The notes under the pieces are model-generated. The model saw nothing but the letters and a program-made list of their open reading frames with translations, was not told the origin of the DNA and ran no database searches. Made by a program: the position numbers and the translations under genes. From Echinostoma caproni (lineage: Eukaryota; Platyhelminthes; Trematoda; Plagiorchiida; Echinostomatidae), in NCBI GenBank assembly GCA_900618425.1, contig UZAN01039980.1, positions 45,270 through 89,280 of the forward strand: a stretch of 44,011 nt of DNA, in the 5' to 3' direction. Positions 11,415 to 20,872 of the stretch are shown piece after piece. How positions within the stretch are numbered: the first letter of the stretch is position 1; every line of letters begins with the position of its first letter.

Positions 11415-11600
11415 GGGCAGTCATGGTCAAGTAGTTCAGGGCATCAAATTGGTGACCCCAGCGGTCCCGGGTTCGAACCGCTCTATCGCTGCCCGTCTTC
11501 TCCGTTTCTGTTTTCTCCTAGACAGTTTTTCCATGCCGGTGGCCCACTTCCTGATAGCTGACTCAACATTTGCATATTTAATAAATAAAAACGGAAGTAA
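11415..11600 (+). repeat. SINE-B copy 1 with tRNA-like head
   Basis: The first 80 nt (11415-11494) look like a tRNA: GGGCAGT at the 5' end can pair with GCTGCCC at the 3' end (seven pairs, one U-G), and GGGTTCGAACC near 11470 is a near-perfect B box. A unique tail of about 100 bp follows (TCTTCTCCGTTTCTGTTTTC, then AGACAG, then GCATATTTAATAAATAAAA), ending in an A-rich tract. A second copy at 28407-28612 shares head pairing, tail and A-rich end. This is the structure of a tRNA-derived SINE that would use a LINE for movement. It is not a functional tRNA gene: the T arm does not fold cleanly. Confidence 0.7.
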
Positions 11601-12568
11601 AAAGTCAAATTAAGGAAATTTTATTTCAAAATTTGTTGCAATTTTCTCTGTTCGCCAAATAAACGCAAATGTTGTGGTTGCCATGGTATTATATTCGTTA
11701 GTATTATATTTTTAAAAGACTGTATCTGAATTGCCTGTTGGTATTTCTATGCAGTTAATGTGGTTAGTCTCACGCACTGGGTAAAATGCTGCCCAAATGT
11801 TTTGTGTCACTAGTGTACTGAGTTTTCGTGGTTCACGATTTCGTTTGCACAAGGACGAATTGGTTATTTCTATTTGGGTCACGTAACACAGCACACACAC
11901 CGATGCACAACCTATCTGAAATGCAAATGTTTTCTATCAAATTAGAAGAAACACGCAAATGGGGACAATAAACCTCCGATTACTTTATATAGTACACTGG
12001 CTCTCATTATAAAAATAATAATCATGTAACATTAAATCCATTGATAGATATGGGAATGAGTTTAGGGATTGTAAACCTATACAAAATGTCCGTATCATGA
12101 TTGGATTATCGAGATTCACGTCTGCAATTTGACGATTGTTTATGTTGTTTAGATCAGACTACAAAAATATAACACCACTGGAGATTGTGAATGATGAAAA
12201 GTTCTATGCATCTCGTTTGGATATTCATCTGATGAAAAATGTGTCCGTATCCAACAGGTGCAGTAATCACTGTTAATAACTTGGTCATATTCCACACAAA
12301 ATAATCGGTTTTTGTGCCGGAATTCGCCAACTCTGAACTATATACAATCATGCTCTAGGTTTATCGATCAGGAAAAGCCATAAAGATAAATGATCGGAAA
12401 ACGTTACTCCAAACCCGTCGATTGTACGCAAGATGAATCGCGACACATTAACATGTACAGTCCATACCGAGAAGCTCGCCAATCATTCAATGAGTTTTGC
12501 TTTAACGACGGACCAGCTAATTAAATTGATCGTCCTCTTTCTCCTTTTGACTGTCGGATGCGTCTAGT
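11601..12568. other. Unassigned stretch
   Basis: Short open frames on the minus strand (11712-11900, 12154-12351) have no recognisable motif or clear splice borders. Confidence 0.35.
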
Positions 12569-12826
12569 TCAACGGGGACTCGGTAGCGTAGATTCCGAGA
12601 GATCCAGATCTACTGGAGTTCTCCCGTGAATGCTTTGTAAGGACAACCTTTTTACTGGCACTATGAAATCAGCAGGCTGAACGGACTCCCAAATGTTGTG
12701 GATCGATACCGATAAATCGTAGATGAAACGTATTGATAACGACCTATCACTAACCGGGTCAATCTTATTCCACGGAAAGATTATTGCGTCTTTTTTCTCC
12801 ATTTCCAGTTTGCCTAGCACACCCAA
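12569..12826 (-). CDS. Candidate exon, unrecognised
   Basis: An 85-codon minus-strand open frame has a coding-like composition: charged and hydrophobic residues alternate (KKDAIIFPWNKIDPVSDRSL, then SIRFIYDLSVSIHNIWESV) and it ends with an acidic, Pro/Ser-rich tail. A possible acceptor (GTGTGCTAG) lies inside the frame near 12815 but lacks a good pyrimidine tract. No domain is recognised. It could be a last exon, or a fragment of a retroelement whose family I cannot place. Confidence 0.35.
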   Translation of the reverse strand: MGVLGKLEMEKKDAIIFPWNKIDPVSDRSLSIRFIYDLSVSIHNIWESVQPADFIVPVKRLSLQSIHGRTPVDLDLSESTLPSPR

Positions 12827-13027
12827 ATATCACAGATTCCAGCAATGCAAATTCAAAGTTGATCACCACAATAGATTGATTTCTCCAAGCACAGGTTTTG
12901 AGCCCTCATTGTCAAATAATTTCTGTGATAAAAGATTTAAAATGCTTCCGGCACCACCTTGACTAATGATGTTTCTTATCGTTCACATTTCTGAGTTATA
13001 TGTCATATCGAAATACTTTAAATCTAG

Positions 13028-13124
13028 AGCAAAATTACGAGTCGGAGAAAAATTATATTTTCTCCTAGAGTTTGCACTTATTGTTCCACCAAAGGGTTCT
13101 ATGCATTTAATCGTACGCAATCTT
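13028..13124 (+). CDS. Candidate internal exon, unrecognised
   Basis: Bounded by an acceptor-like AAATCTAG (ending 13027) and a near-consensus donor GTAAGTGAAG (13125). The frame gives LRVGEKLYFLLEFALIV, then PPKGSMHLIVRNL. The alternating hydrophobic pattern would suit beta-strands of an extracellular domain, but I cannot assign a family. The open frame extends in both directions (12966-13274), so the exon limits rest only on the splice-site match. Confidence 0.35.
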
Positions 13125-14598
13125 GTAAGTGAAGAAATTCACACTGCTAAATTCTCCGGTGTGCAATCACCGAAATTCTGGCATTCAGGCGTAAACGGTT
13201 CATTGATTGCCCAACGGGTTAACTACTTGTCAGTCAACATTCACTCTGTCAGTACAGTTCAGGGTAGCGTTTGACTACCTACCAAAATGCAAAAAGCGTT
13301 TGGAAGGTATCAGACCATAGAAGTGCCGGTCTTTGAAATTCGATGAGTGGAAGGGGGCCGTGTGGAACGCAACAAAGTAGTGCACAAAGGCGTATTTTGG
13401 GTACACATGTAACTATCAGCCGTTTTGCAACATGTCATTGTCTCATCTATGGTGCAGTTCGCGTGCAGATCGATGGTGCCTTACCCCCACAACATTTCCC
13501 ATCACCACCGGAAGCGCGATGGAAAACCTTATTCATCCCCGGTTGTTTTTAATTTGCAATATATGTGCACTACATGAATTGTGCATAATTACTGCCCTGG
13601 AGTGAGCAGTAAAACGTTTTCGGTAAAACGTTTAAAATAAGTACCGTGAAAACCTGTTTTCAATTTTTTAACCGGATGGTTAGTTTCATTAAAACACTCC
13701 CATTCGCCTGTGTTAAACGGGCTTCCACTGATTGAGACCAGATGACTCCAACTATCACAAATTAAACCCTGTATTTCTGACATTAAACGGAAGTTAGAGA
13801 ATGAATCCAGTTAGTAATTCATTCTGTCTAAGTGAATTTCTGAAGAAATTGTTTACTTTCAAAAAGCAAAGCAAAGCTATTCATACTGCTTCATTCTATC
13901 GCAGCAATCGACGTGCATTTTTAATTTTGAAAATGTTGAAAATATTTCCTATTTTATTCATCAAAAATAAGTATTATCCGCGTTTTTCAACAGGCGCTTC
14001 CCTCTTGTGATAACTCTATAATGCCCTGTGAATAGAACTAGGTTGCAATCATGTAACATTTTATAGTACGGGTATGGTAAAACAATAATCCGAGCGTACG
14101 AGCAATCAGGGTCAATCATGGGCAACTCAGTTATAGCCACGGAACCTAGTGTGTTCGGATTCCGCCGACTAAATTCAGCCATGTCGTTACATCACACGAA
14201 AAAACTTTTGAATAACCATTTGTTTCTTCGTTGAACATTATTTTGTGACTTGAGTATTGTGTATAAAAACATTCAAACGAGAGAAAAATGCGATTTAATG
14301 TGAAAATCCACCGTGGATATCTTAGTTCTCAATACGGTTCCTTGAAATAAAGCAGTGTTTCCCTCCCACATACACACATATGCTATGCAACTGGACAGAG
14401 GAAGCGTATTTTTCCATTTTGAGTTATTACAATCTGATCGAGAATGGAACGAGTTGATTCTTTTTCTACGTAGATTTCTGTTAAAAATCTGTTGTTTTTC
14501 ATTTCTACTTACCATTTTCCCCGTAAGAGATCTGTATAATTACGTTTTGAATGCGAAATTCCGGTTATGCGCTCAAAAGTATTTTTTTTCAATTCTAG
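13125..14598. other. Unassigned, probably intronic
   Basis: Between two candidate plus-strand exons. An open stretch at 14355-14515 reads GSVFFHFELLQSDREWNEL and may be another exon, but its borders are not clear. Confidence 0.35.
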
Positions 14599-14645
14599 GC
14601 GAAACCGACATTATAACTGGTCCATATCGTCATTGTGAGAAATAA
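14599..14645 (+). CDS. Candidate short terminal exon
   Basis: A very good acceptor (ATTTTTTTTCAATTCTAG) is followed by 15 open codons (ETDIITGPYRHCEK) and a TAA stop. Terminal exons this short occur, but no poly(A) signal is obvious just downstream and no homology is recognised. Confidence 0.25.
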
Positions 14646-15300
14646 GCATCTGAACAGCGCTATTCAATTTTCGTCATCATACAGTTTATCTTAACGTATT
14701 GAACTGACGCCCAAACGGTGATCACTAGAACGACATTGCACGAATCAGTTCTCAACTGGGTTTTGCCACGAGGCACACAGCAAACATGCGTCGGGGAAAA
14801 CGTCGACAGCTCTGTGAACCCATACCGCAATTCCTCCCCCTGTATCGGGTTTGTGGTCGACTATCAAGGCACATTCGGTAACGTGTGCCTGCCACAGCGG
14901 AAACGCTAGGAATTCGTCTGCATAACTCCCTCCCCCTCGCCCACACTCTGTGTACCCAGAACTAATTTGTTTAAGCTCTCCTGACTCACCCTACCACACA
15001 CTCACACCGTATCCTTAGTAGTTCCAACGACTGGATGACCCAATAATTAGGTGATCATTGAGAATCGCACAGCCGGTCCGAAGACGAAATTCACCAAGCA
15101 AATAACCTAGAATGTTCATCTTCCCTTTCCCAAAACAACTGTTTGTTTTCTATAGTTGAATAGTGATACATATCTAAATATCGCGATATTTAGTGACATG
15201 GCTATGAATCCATGAAGAAGAGCTTGTTCTTCACTCTTACATCTATTCGAAATACCCTCTGTGCGACTGTTTAAACAAGGACCATAATCAAGAAGAAAAC
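14646..15300. other. Unassigned stretch
   Basis: Contains a GC-richer segment (14715-14950) with open frames on both strands, neither recognisable. Confidence 0.35.
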
Positions 15301-15312
15301 AGTTTAAATGAG

Positions 15313-15355
15313 TTCTGGACAGCTGTTTCGTCCTGTTCGGGACTCGTCAGAAGTG
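15313..15355 (-). ncRNA. Hammerhead ribozyme, core intact, stem I damaged
   Basis: On the minus strand CTGACGA is followed by stem II GTCC/GGAC closing a six-base loop, then GAAA and the minimal stem III CAGCTG with the GTC cleavage triplet. These are all the invariant core positions. Stem I is damaged: GCACTT upstream faces CAGAAC downstream, so only isolated pairs remain. Self-cleavage is therefore doubtful. Type I topology with a palindromic stem III resembles the schistosome Sm-alpha ribozyme. Confidence 0.7.
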
Positions 15356-15530
15356 CTTACGTGTTGTGTCCCTGTCAGGACTCGAACCGTAACTCTTCGG
15401 GCTAGGACTTCAAACGCTTTTCCTTGAGCTACACGGTCGACGGTTAGCACTTCGTAACAATGGCTCAATCAACTTAGATCGTGAAAGTGTGGACTAGCCC
15501 ATTCGGTTTTTCACAGGCACCACGAACTGC
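15313..15530 (-). repeat. Hammerhead-bearing SINE-A, copy 1 (Sm-alpha-like)
   Basis: On the minus strand the order is: GAATGGGCTA block, TGATTGAGCC, the A-box region (GTGTAGCTCAAGGAAAAG), the B box GGTTCGAGTCC, CTGACAGGGACACA, then the ribozyme segment. The same order is seen at 16219-16696 and 36667-36903. Similarity stops a few bases after the predicted ribozyme cleavage position (about 15315), whereas other copies continue with CTCTTTGTTGGTTATC. The tRNA-like boxes give an internal Pol III promoter. No protein is encoded. Confidence 0.75.
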
Positions 15531-15656
15531 TGATGCTTTTGTGTTGGGCCGAAGATCAATGCCATTCGTCCCACAATAAGCTCGACTGCACACTTGCTAA
15601 TTGTGGGAACAAAATCGAACAATTTTCAACACATTCAACCCAAATTAGGGTTATCG

Positions 15657-15862
15657 CGAATCAATACTGATATCGTGGAGATCAATCAATAATATTGTGT
15701 CGTACGGGATTATTCACTCTCTCCGTTCGTCTGATCCGCAGCCTATGGCCGGTCGAACATTGCTCACTGTGTATTTCGTTGGTACATTCGTTTTCTTGCA
15801 TTGATCAATACTATTTTCAGTCACATATAAGCAGCAGAGTAAAACTTTTAAAGTGACTTGTG
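15657..15862 (+). repeat. LTR-like dispersed repeat, copy 2
   Basis: This matches 1387-1585 (see there): ATCAATCAATA, TTCACTCT, CGTCTGATCCG, TTTCTTGCATT, CACATATAAGCAGCAGAGTA. The copies have diverged well beyond what a recent LTR pair would show, and 14 kb separates them, so they are probably independent insertions. Confidence 0.45.
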
Positions 15863-16218
15863 ACTCGTGACTTATGACTTGTGCTCAACGCCATTAAAAT
15901 TCCGTGCTGCTGAAGCCGTGTTTTCTCTCGCGTCTTTTTGGGAGGTCTGAGAGATCGACAGCCGACAGTGCGTCCTGTTTTACGCCTAGTTAGCTACAGC
16001 TCCTAGAACTATCATCCGCTCACAGACTTCGTGGTAGTTTGCCGCTCCCTTTTTCCGGTGTGCTACTTTCATACTGTGCTATGTATTGTGTTCTTTGCAC
16101 TTGTGATGTTCACCTGTGATGTACTGCTGTGCGATCTAACAGTAGGCAACTGATGTAAGTGGAGTAAAACATAGCAATTTGAAGACATAACATTTTGGTT
16201 GTGGGTTTCACTCCTAAG
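15863..16218. other. Unassigned stretch before the ribozyme tandem
   Basis: Unique-looking sequence. At 16199-16212 it contains TGTGGGTTTCACTC, the reverse complement of a 14-base piece inside the first tandem unit (near 16421-16434), so a short foldback is possible. Confidence 0.4.
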
Positions 16219-16538
16219 GTGTAGCTCAAGTGTAAGGGTTTGAAGTCCCGGTCCGAAGAATCGTGGTTCGAGTACTGACAGGGACACAAAAAGAACGCAC
16301 TTCTGACGTGTCCCAAACAGGACGAAACAGCTGTTCAGTGCTCTTTGTTGGTTATCACAAACATTTCCATCGCATTGAAATGCATACAAACAGTGGGGAA
16401 TTAACGATCTCACAACGAGTGAAACCCACACCGAGAACCATCAAGAGTGCCTGGTGCCTCTGAACAATCGAATGGGCTAATCCAAGCTTGATACTCTAAA
16501 TTGATTGAGCCATTCGCACAAGGTGATAACCGTCGGCC
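16219..16538 (+). repeat. Hammerhead-bearing SINE-A, tandem unit 1
   Basis: The unit starts at the tRNA-like head (GTGTAGCTCAAGTGTAAGGG, A-box region) with the B box GGTTCGAGTAC at about 16265, followed by CTGACAGGGACACA and a ribozyme segment at 16297-16341. A unique region ends with GAATGGGCTAATCCAAGCTT and TTGATTGAGCC. The next unit begins exactly 320 bp after the same point. A ~320-bp unit with Pol III-type boxes and a hammerhead matches what is known of schistosome Sm-alpha elements and of the tandem 'retrozymes' of animals. Both names are by analogy; I made no database comparison. Confidence 0.8.
16297..16341 (+). ncRNA. Hammerhead ribozyme, mutated core
   Basis: Same 45-nt layout as 16617-16661, with three damaging changes: CTGACGA has become CTGACGT (an invariant core A is lost), the cleavage triplet GTC has become GTT, and the stem I base next to the core is T instead of G. 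Stem II (GTCC/GGAC), GAAA and stem III are kept. Inactive or very slow cleavage is expected. Confidence 0.75.
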
Positions 16539-16696
16539 GTGTAGCTCAGGGGTAAGGGTTTCAAGTCCCGACCCGACTGATCACGGTTCCAGTCCTGACA
16601 GGGACACAAAAAGTACGCACTGCTGACGAGTCCCAAACAGGACGAAACAGCTGTCCAGTGCTCTTTGTTCGTTATCACAAACATTTCCATCGCATT
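16539..16696 (+). repeat. Hammerhead-bearing SINE-A, tandem unit 2 (cut by gap)
   Basis: A second unit begins with GTAGCTCAGGGGTAAGGG (A box), B box GGTTCCAGTCC near 16586, then the ribozyme at 16617-16661 and CTCTTTGTTCGTTATCACAA. It runs into the N gap at 16697. It is closer to the expected consensus than unit 1. Head-to-tail dimers are the arrangement from which a ribozyme-flanked monomer RNA could be cut and circularised. Confidence 0.8.
16617..16661 (+). ncRNA. Type I hammerhead ribozyme, apparently intact
   Basis: Elements in order: stem I strand GCACTG (16617-16622); core CTGACGA (16623-16629); stem II GTCC with a six-base loop and GGAC (16630-16643); core GAAA (16644-16647); minimal palindromic stem III CAGCTG, then the cleavage triplet GTC ending at 16655; returning stem I strand CAGTGC (16656-16661), perfectly complementary to GCACTG. 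Outside stem I, ACAAA (about 16606-16610) can pair with TTTGT after an asymmetric internal loop. That fits the peripheral loop of natural type I hammerheads, which contacts loop II. All invariant core positions are present (the variable core base is C). Cleavage is predicted after 16655. Confidence 0.85.
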
Positions 16697-17263
16697 NNNN
16701 NNNNNNNNNNNNNNNNNNNNNNNNNNNNNNNNNNNNNNNNNNNNNNNNNNNNNNNNNNNNNNNNNNNNNNNNNNNNNNNNNNNNNNNNNNNNNNNNNNNN
16801 NNNNNNNNNNNNNNNNNNNNNNNNNNNNNNNNNNNNNNNNNNNNNNNNNNNNNNNNNNNNNNNNNNNNNNNNNNNNNNNNNNNNNNNNNNNNNNNNNNNN
16901 NNNNNNNNNNNNNNNNNNNNNNNNNNNNNNNNNNNNNNNNNNNNNNNNNNNNNNNNNNNNNNNNNNNNNNNNNNNNNNNNNNNNNNNNNNNNNNNNNNNN
17001 NNNNNNNNNNNNNNNNNNNNNNNNNNNNNNNNNNNNNNNNNNNNNNNNNNNNNNNNNNNNNNNNNNNNNNNNNNNNNNNNNNNNNNNNNNNNNNNNNNNN
17101 NNNNNNNNNNNNNNNNNNNNNNNNNNNNNNNNNNNNNNNNNNNNNNNNNNNNNNNNNNNNNNNNNNNNNNNNNNNNNNNNNNNNNNNNNNNNNNNNNNNN
17201 NNNNNNNNNNNNNNNNNNNNNNNNNNNNNNNNNNNNNNNNNNNNNNNNNNNNNNNNNNNNNNN
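16697..17263. other. Assembly gap (567 N)
   Basis: Unknown bases. The gap begins inside a tandem ribozyme-SINE unit. The first resolved bases after it (GGTTAATCCAA) resemble the GGCTAATCCAA of that unit, so a collapsed array is likely. Confidence 0.95.
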
Positions 17264-17648
17264 GGTTAATCCAAACATTCACCAGTTAAATAGGTTAAAT
17301 GAAACTAAATGGCTTTAATAACGGGAATCAACATCACATTTTACATGGAAGATAAGAATTGTTTGAAAATCCCATTTGCTTAGTGGACTTGGTGGCCTAG
17401 TGGAACTGATTTCTTCACCCTTTACCCTGAATATTGTCCGTTGAGCCGTTTCAGTTATCATCACTGGCTTGTGTAAATACCAAATTGTTGCACGTTGTAG
17501 CAACTGAGGACATTCAAAGAAATGTTTACATCCCGCAGTATTCATCTTCTCCCTCTTATAGCGAACGAGACGTGAAATACTCAGCACAACATGCTTCTCA
17601 AGTTGGGCTCAGTTTGTACCGATGAATGTTCTACTACACCAGACACAT
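17264..17648. other. Unassigned stretch after the gap
   Basis: Overlapping open frames on both strands at 17315-17625 carry no motif I recognise. Confidence 0.35.
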
Positions 17649-17833
17649 TTATTGACCTGGTTGTAGACGTGGATAGTCAGACAGGAAGCTGTTTGTAGCA
17701 ATTACGTCACCGTCCATTTCGACTGGCTTAATTATTACTTCCGGAAGCCCGACATATGGAAACGAACGGACCATTATCAGATCGCCGGTTTCCGTCAGTT
17801 CAAGCCAGGTATATTTGCAATGGCAGCTCCGTT
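17649..17833 (-). CDS. Candidate 3'-terminal exon, unrecognised
   Basis: On the minus strand a textbook acceptor (TTGTTTTTCTTCTCAG, ending at 17834) is followed by 61 open codons and a TAA stop at 17649. The peptide is well mixed: CHCKYTWLELTETGDLIMV, then FPYVGLPEVIIKPVEMDGDV, ending SDYPRLQPGQ. Codon use looks like expressed coding sequence. A weak GTCAAT near the end could alternatively be a donor. I do not recognise the family. The strand is opposite to the globin exon, so it belongs to a different gene. Confidence 0.45.
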
Positions 17834-20536
17834 CTGAGAAGAAAAACAATATTGGTAAAATTCCTCTTGCCACCTTGAGTCGCCCGTAACAGATACGAGT
17901 ATTGACCAAAGTCGTGCAACAGCACCCTGATACTTTCATCACACATTTCCTCCTAACGTTTGGTGCTTCGAGCCTTATTCACGAGGGATTGGATATGGTA
18001 CTGCCCCAAACCAGACGCAACATCGCTGTAATAATATATTTAATTGTGTTCTTGTTTAAGTTAGTCGAATGCCAATACAATATACTATTTCTCGATTTGG
18101 ACGGTGGTTGCTGTTGCATCACTTATAAAATTACGGAGCCTCTGTAAAAAATACAGAAGTGGAATTTATTTATAAACACGACTCGGAGATTTGATAGGGA
18201 TTGTGTATTTTCATGTTGTCAGTCTTCTATTGGTCTTTATTTTTTACCATTCGAGGCAGTCGAGTTGAATGGAATTCACCAAGGTGACAGTCATGTTGTA
18301 AGAGTTTGATCAATACCTGTTTAATTGATCTACCAATCTAACATCATATTCCTTCCTTTTTCATGCTTCCTACATATCTCTTTTAACAGCAAAATCATAT
18401 AATTTCTAAATAAAATTAAGAAGTGCTCCTCATAATTTATGAGTCCGCTTATGACATACAAGAAGAAATACCTCAAACCTCTTTAGTATCAGTTTTACAA
18501 AGGCAAAGTGTCAATCAGGCCGACTTCTTTTGTCATTGCGGTCAAAACTGACAACTTCACGGTGTGTAATTTTTCCAAGCGGGTCAAAGTACCCCTTGCT
18601 ATACATTCATCTATTTTTGAGGTCTGACACATCTCTTATTCGCCACTTTGTTTTCGTGTTTACCAAAAAGGGTACGCCACTAAAACAATTTCATTTTTTC
18701 GGTGGAATGGGGGGGTGAATAGTTAACTTTTAAAACGTAAATTGATACCAATGATTATACTCTTTTTCAGTATTATTTTTGATCAAAACCACATGAGCAA
18801 TTGTCCTCCGCCCATGCGGTATTGCTTCGGGCTTTTCGATAACATAGGGGGGGGGTTGAGCTATGTCAAGAATAAATGCTTCCCTAGAAGGATTTCCACT
18901 GCAAAGACTTGTTAATATGGTTGCCTATAGAAAGAGACATTTGGTAATTGCTTCAAAATCTTGCCTAGTGTTATATTATTTACATAGTGCCAAGTTTAAT
19001 TTTAGCACCGGATAGTTTTACTTTGGCAATTTGTGAAGATAATACCTCAGATTGCACACAATACTGATCAACAATACCTCTAAATGTCCTTGGTAGAGTA
19101 CACACATGGTGTGAAAATAATGAGTTGTGCAAAGCAGCATGAGCAAATCCCTTTCACTCAAAGTCGATAGATCAGTTCTATTTGATCTCTTCGGAAACAT
19201 ACTGGTCTGATCATGTTTTAGTTTGCCTAATCACCTTTTTTGTTCCCTGTTCAATTATGTGTCACTCGCTATGAGTACCACGTTGGTCTTGATGCCGACC
19301 CTGAGCAGAACCCGGGGGTCTGCATCGCCGAGAAATATATAGCTTAACTGAAGTATCATCGTAATCATTCGCTTATCGCCGTGATTCCTTGTATGGCAGT
19401 ATTCACTCACTAACTGGTGAAGTAGAATGTATGTTCCATGTCAAAGCTGGCTGTCATTTGCTAAAATCTAGCTGCAAAACCCTATAGCTCGTATCTGTTG
19501 CTATAATCAGAAGTTTAATCATCCTCATTGCGAAATATGTTTGTGAAATGCATCTGTTCTCCTGATCGAAATCTGTGCTGGATGTTTTCCCCAACACACC
19601 ATTCAGTGAGGAACAAAAGGTGAGAAACCCTCGGTGCATTGTGACTTACTCTTCAACAATGGTAACTGGAATCAAAAGTCATTAAGAACGGCTTGAGGGC
19701 TTATTTACGTAACAGTAACTGTACACTACGTCAATCGGTAGTAAAGCTCTCGGGCACAAACTGTGGTAGGTTGTGACAAACTCTATCAGAATGGGCCATT
19801 AACAATAGTCTGGACGGACAGAATAAATCAGCCGAAAAATGTCATCGATTAGGGTAGTAAGCCTATCTCCCTGTTTTCCGGTTTACCAAAATAATTCTTA
19901 TTTATAACCTCTGGAAATATCTTATACATCATAGCATTGATGAAATGTTGAAAATTGATCCGCGTAGCTCGGGTGAACTGAATTCTATTTCGCCTGTTCG
20001 CCGAGCTTGGCAATTTGTTTGCAAACGTTTCGTCATCAGCCGCGGTGACATCATCACTTCACAAGCTCGATGCTGTCAACTCAGTTGGTGAAGAAACGTT
20101 TGCAAAAAGTTGCCAAGCTCAGCGAACAGGCAAAATGGAACATTATAGCGTCTTAGTAGATGACCGTATGACCAAATGATAATCATCCATTATAAGTAGG
20201 CACCTCAGATGAGATGTATAGCTTTGGCGTCGAATAACTTATTTATTCGCAGAGGTTGAATATCTTGTTTTAAACGGGCCTACAGAACAAATGATGATAA
20301 CTCAAAATTTGCAATCATTTGGTAGGATGTTGAATAGCGTCATCATTATCAGAATCTTCATCCCAATCATCATCATCATCATCATTCGATACCTGAGGTT
20401 TCACGTAGTAATGCCATTCGCAGATGTGAGTAAGAAAACATGATTAGTCAAATTAAACCACCCCCGATTTTCCCGTACTTCCATTTTTTCACTTGCATGT
20501 TCGATCCACAGTGATATTTGTTCGTCTCGTTGGTTT
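17834..20536. other. Unassigned stretch
   Basis: About 2.7 kb. It holds a nine-G run at 18847-18855 and a (CAT)n microsatellite at 20365-20386. Near 19990-20130 GTTTGCAAACGTTTC and CAACTCAGTTGGTG are short palindrome-containing stretches, and GCCAAGCT/AGCTTGGC occurs in both orientations. No supported exon. Confidence 0.4.
20365..20386. repeat. CAT microsatellite
   Basis: Six to seven CAT units. Confidence 0.9.
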
Positions 20537-20872
20537 TCACTCATCCAGTATTCTCATGTATAATCTATGTTCCTCAGGCGTGTTGATCAACTCGAGCGAC
20601 ATCATTCTCATTTTGTAAATACGATTCACCACACGAGATATACGGATGGAACAGAACTCACTGAAAAAATTGGCGTCTTGCTCATGATTACTGAGGAAAT
20701 TAGCTTGTCTTAGCCGCGACGAACGAAAACTCCAACACACAAAATGTTGTTGACAACGTTTCGATCCTCTTAAAAAACCTTTCTCAAGTCGTTTAATGAA
20801 GTTAATCTCATGATACGAGTAACTGTTTTCTGGTAAACCAGAAAATAGGTAGAAAGGTCTTGTTGGTGGCAT
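20537..20872 (-). CDS. Open frame with a PLE-end-like start, unrecognised
   Basis: A 111-codon minus-strand frame (MPPTRPFYLFSGL at its start; KRLEKGFLRGSKRCQQH near residue 30; NTPEEHRLYMRILDE at its end). Within it the DNA GGATCGAAACGTTG, followed by an AACATTTT block, resembles GGATCGAAGCGTTAC followed by the same block in the 3' regions of the PLE copies at 36168-36461 and 38408-38701. This motif type is common near PLE ends. The frame may therefore be the junction of a PLE terminal repeat and its N-terminal ORF rather than a host gene. No domain is recognised. Confidence 0.3.
   Translation of the reverse strand: MPPTRPFYLFSGLPENSYSYHEINFIKRLEKGFLRGSKRCQQHFVCWSFRSSRLRQANFLSNHEQDANFFSEFCSIRISRVVNRIYKMRMMSLELINTPEEHRLYMRILDE

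Noticed and set aside
11415..11494. Functional tRNA gene
   Set aside because: The acceptor stem pairs and the B box is good, but T and anticodon arms do not fold properly and a SINE tail follows, so it is a SINE head.
16496..17318. Long open frames across 16.5-17.3 kb on both strands
   Set aside because: They span 567 unknown bases; the flanking residues are translations of the ribozyme SINE.
18840..18860. G-quadruplex at the nine-G run
   Set aside because: It is a single run without three further G tracts nearby.
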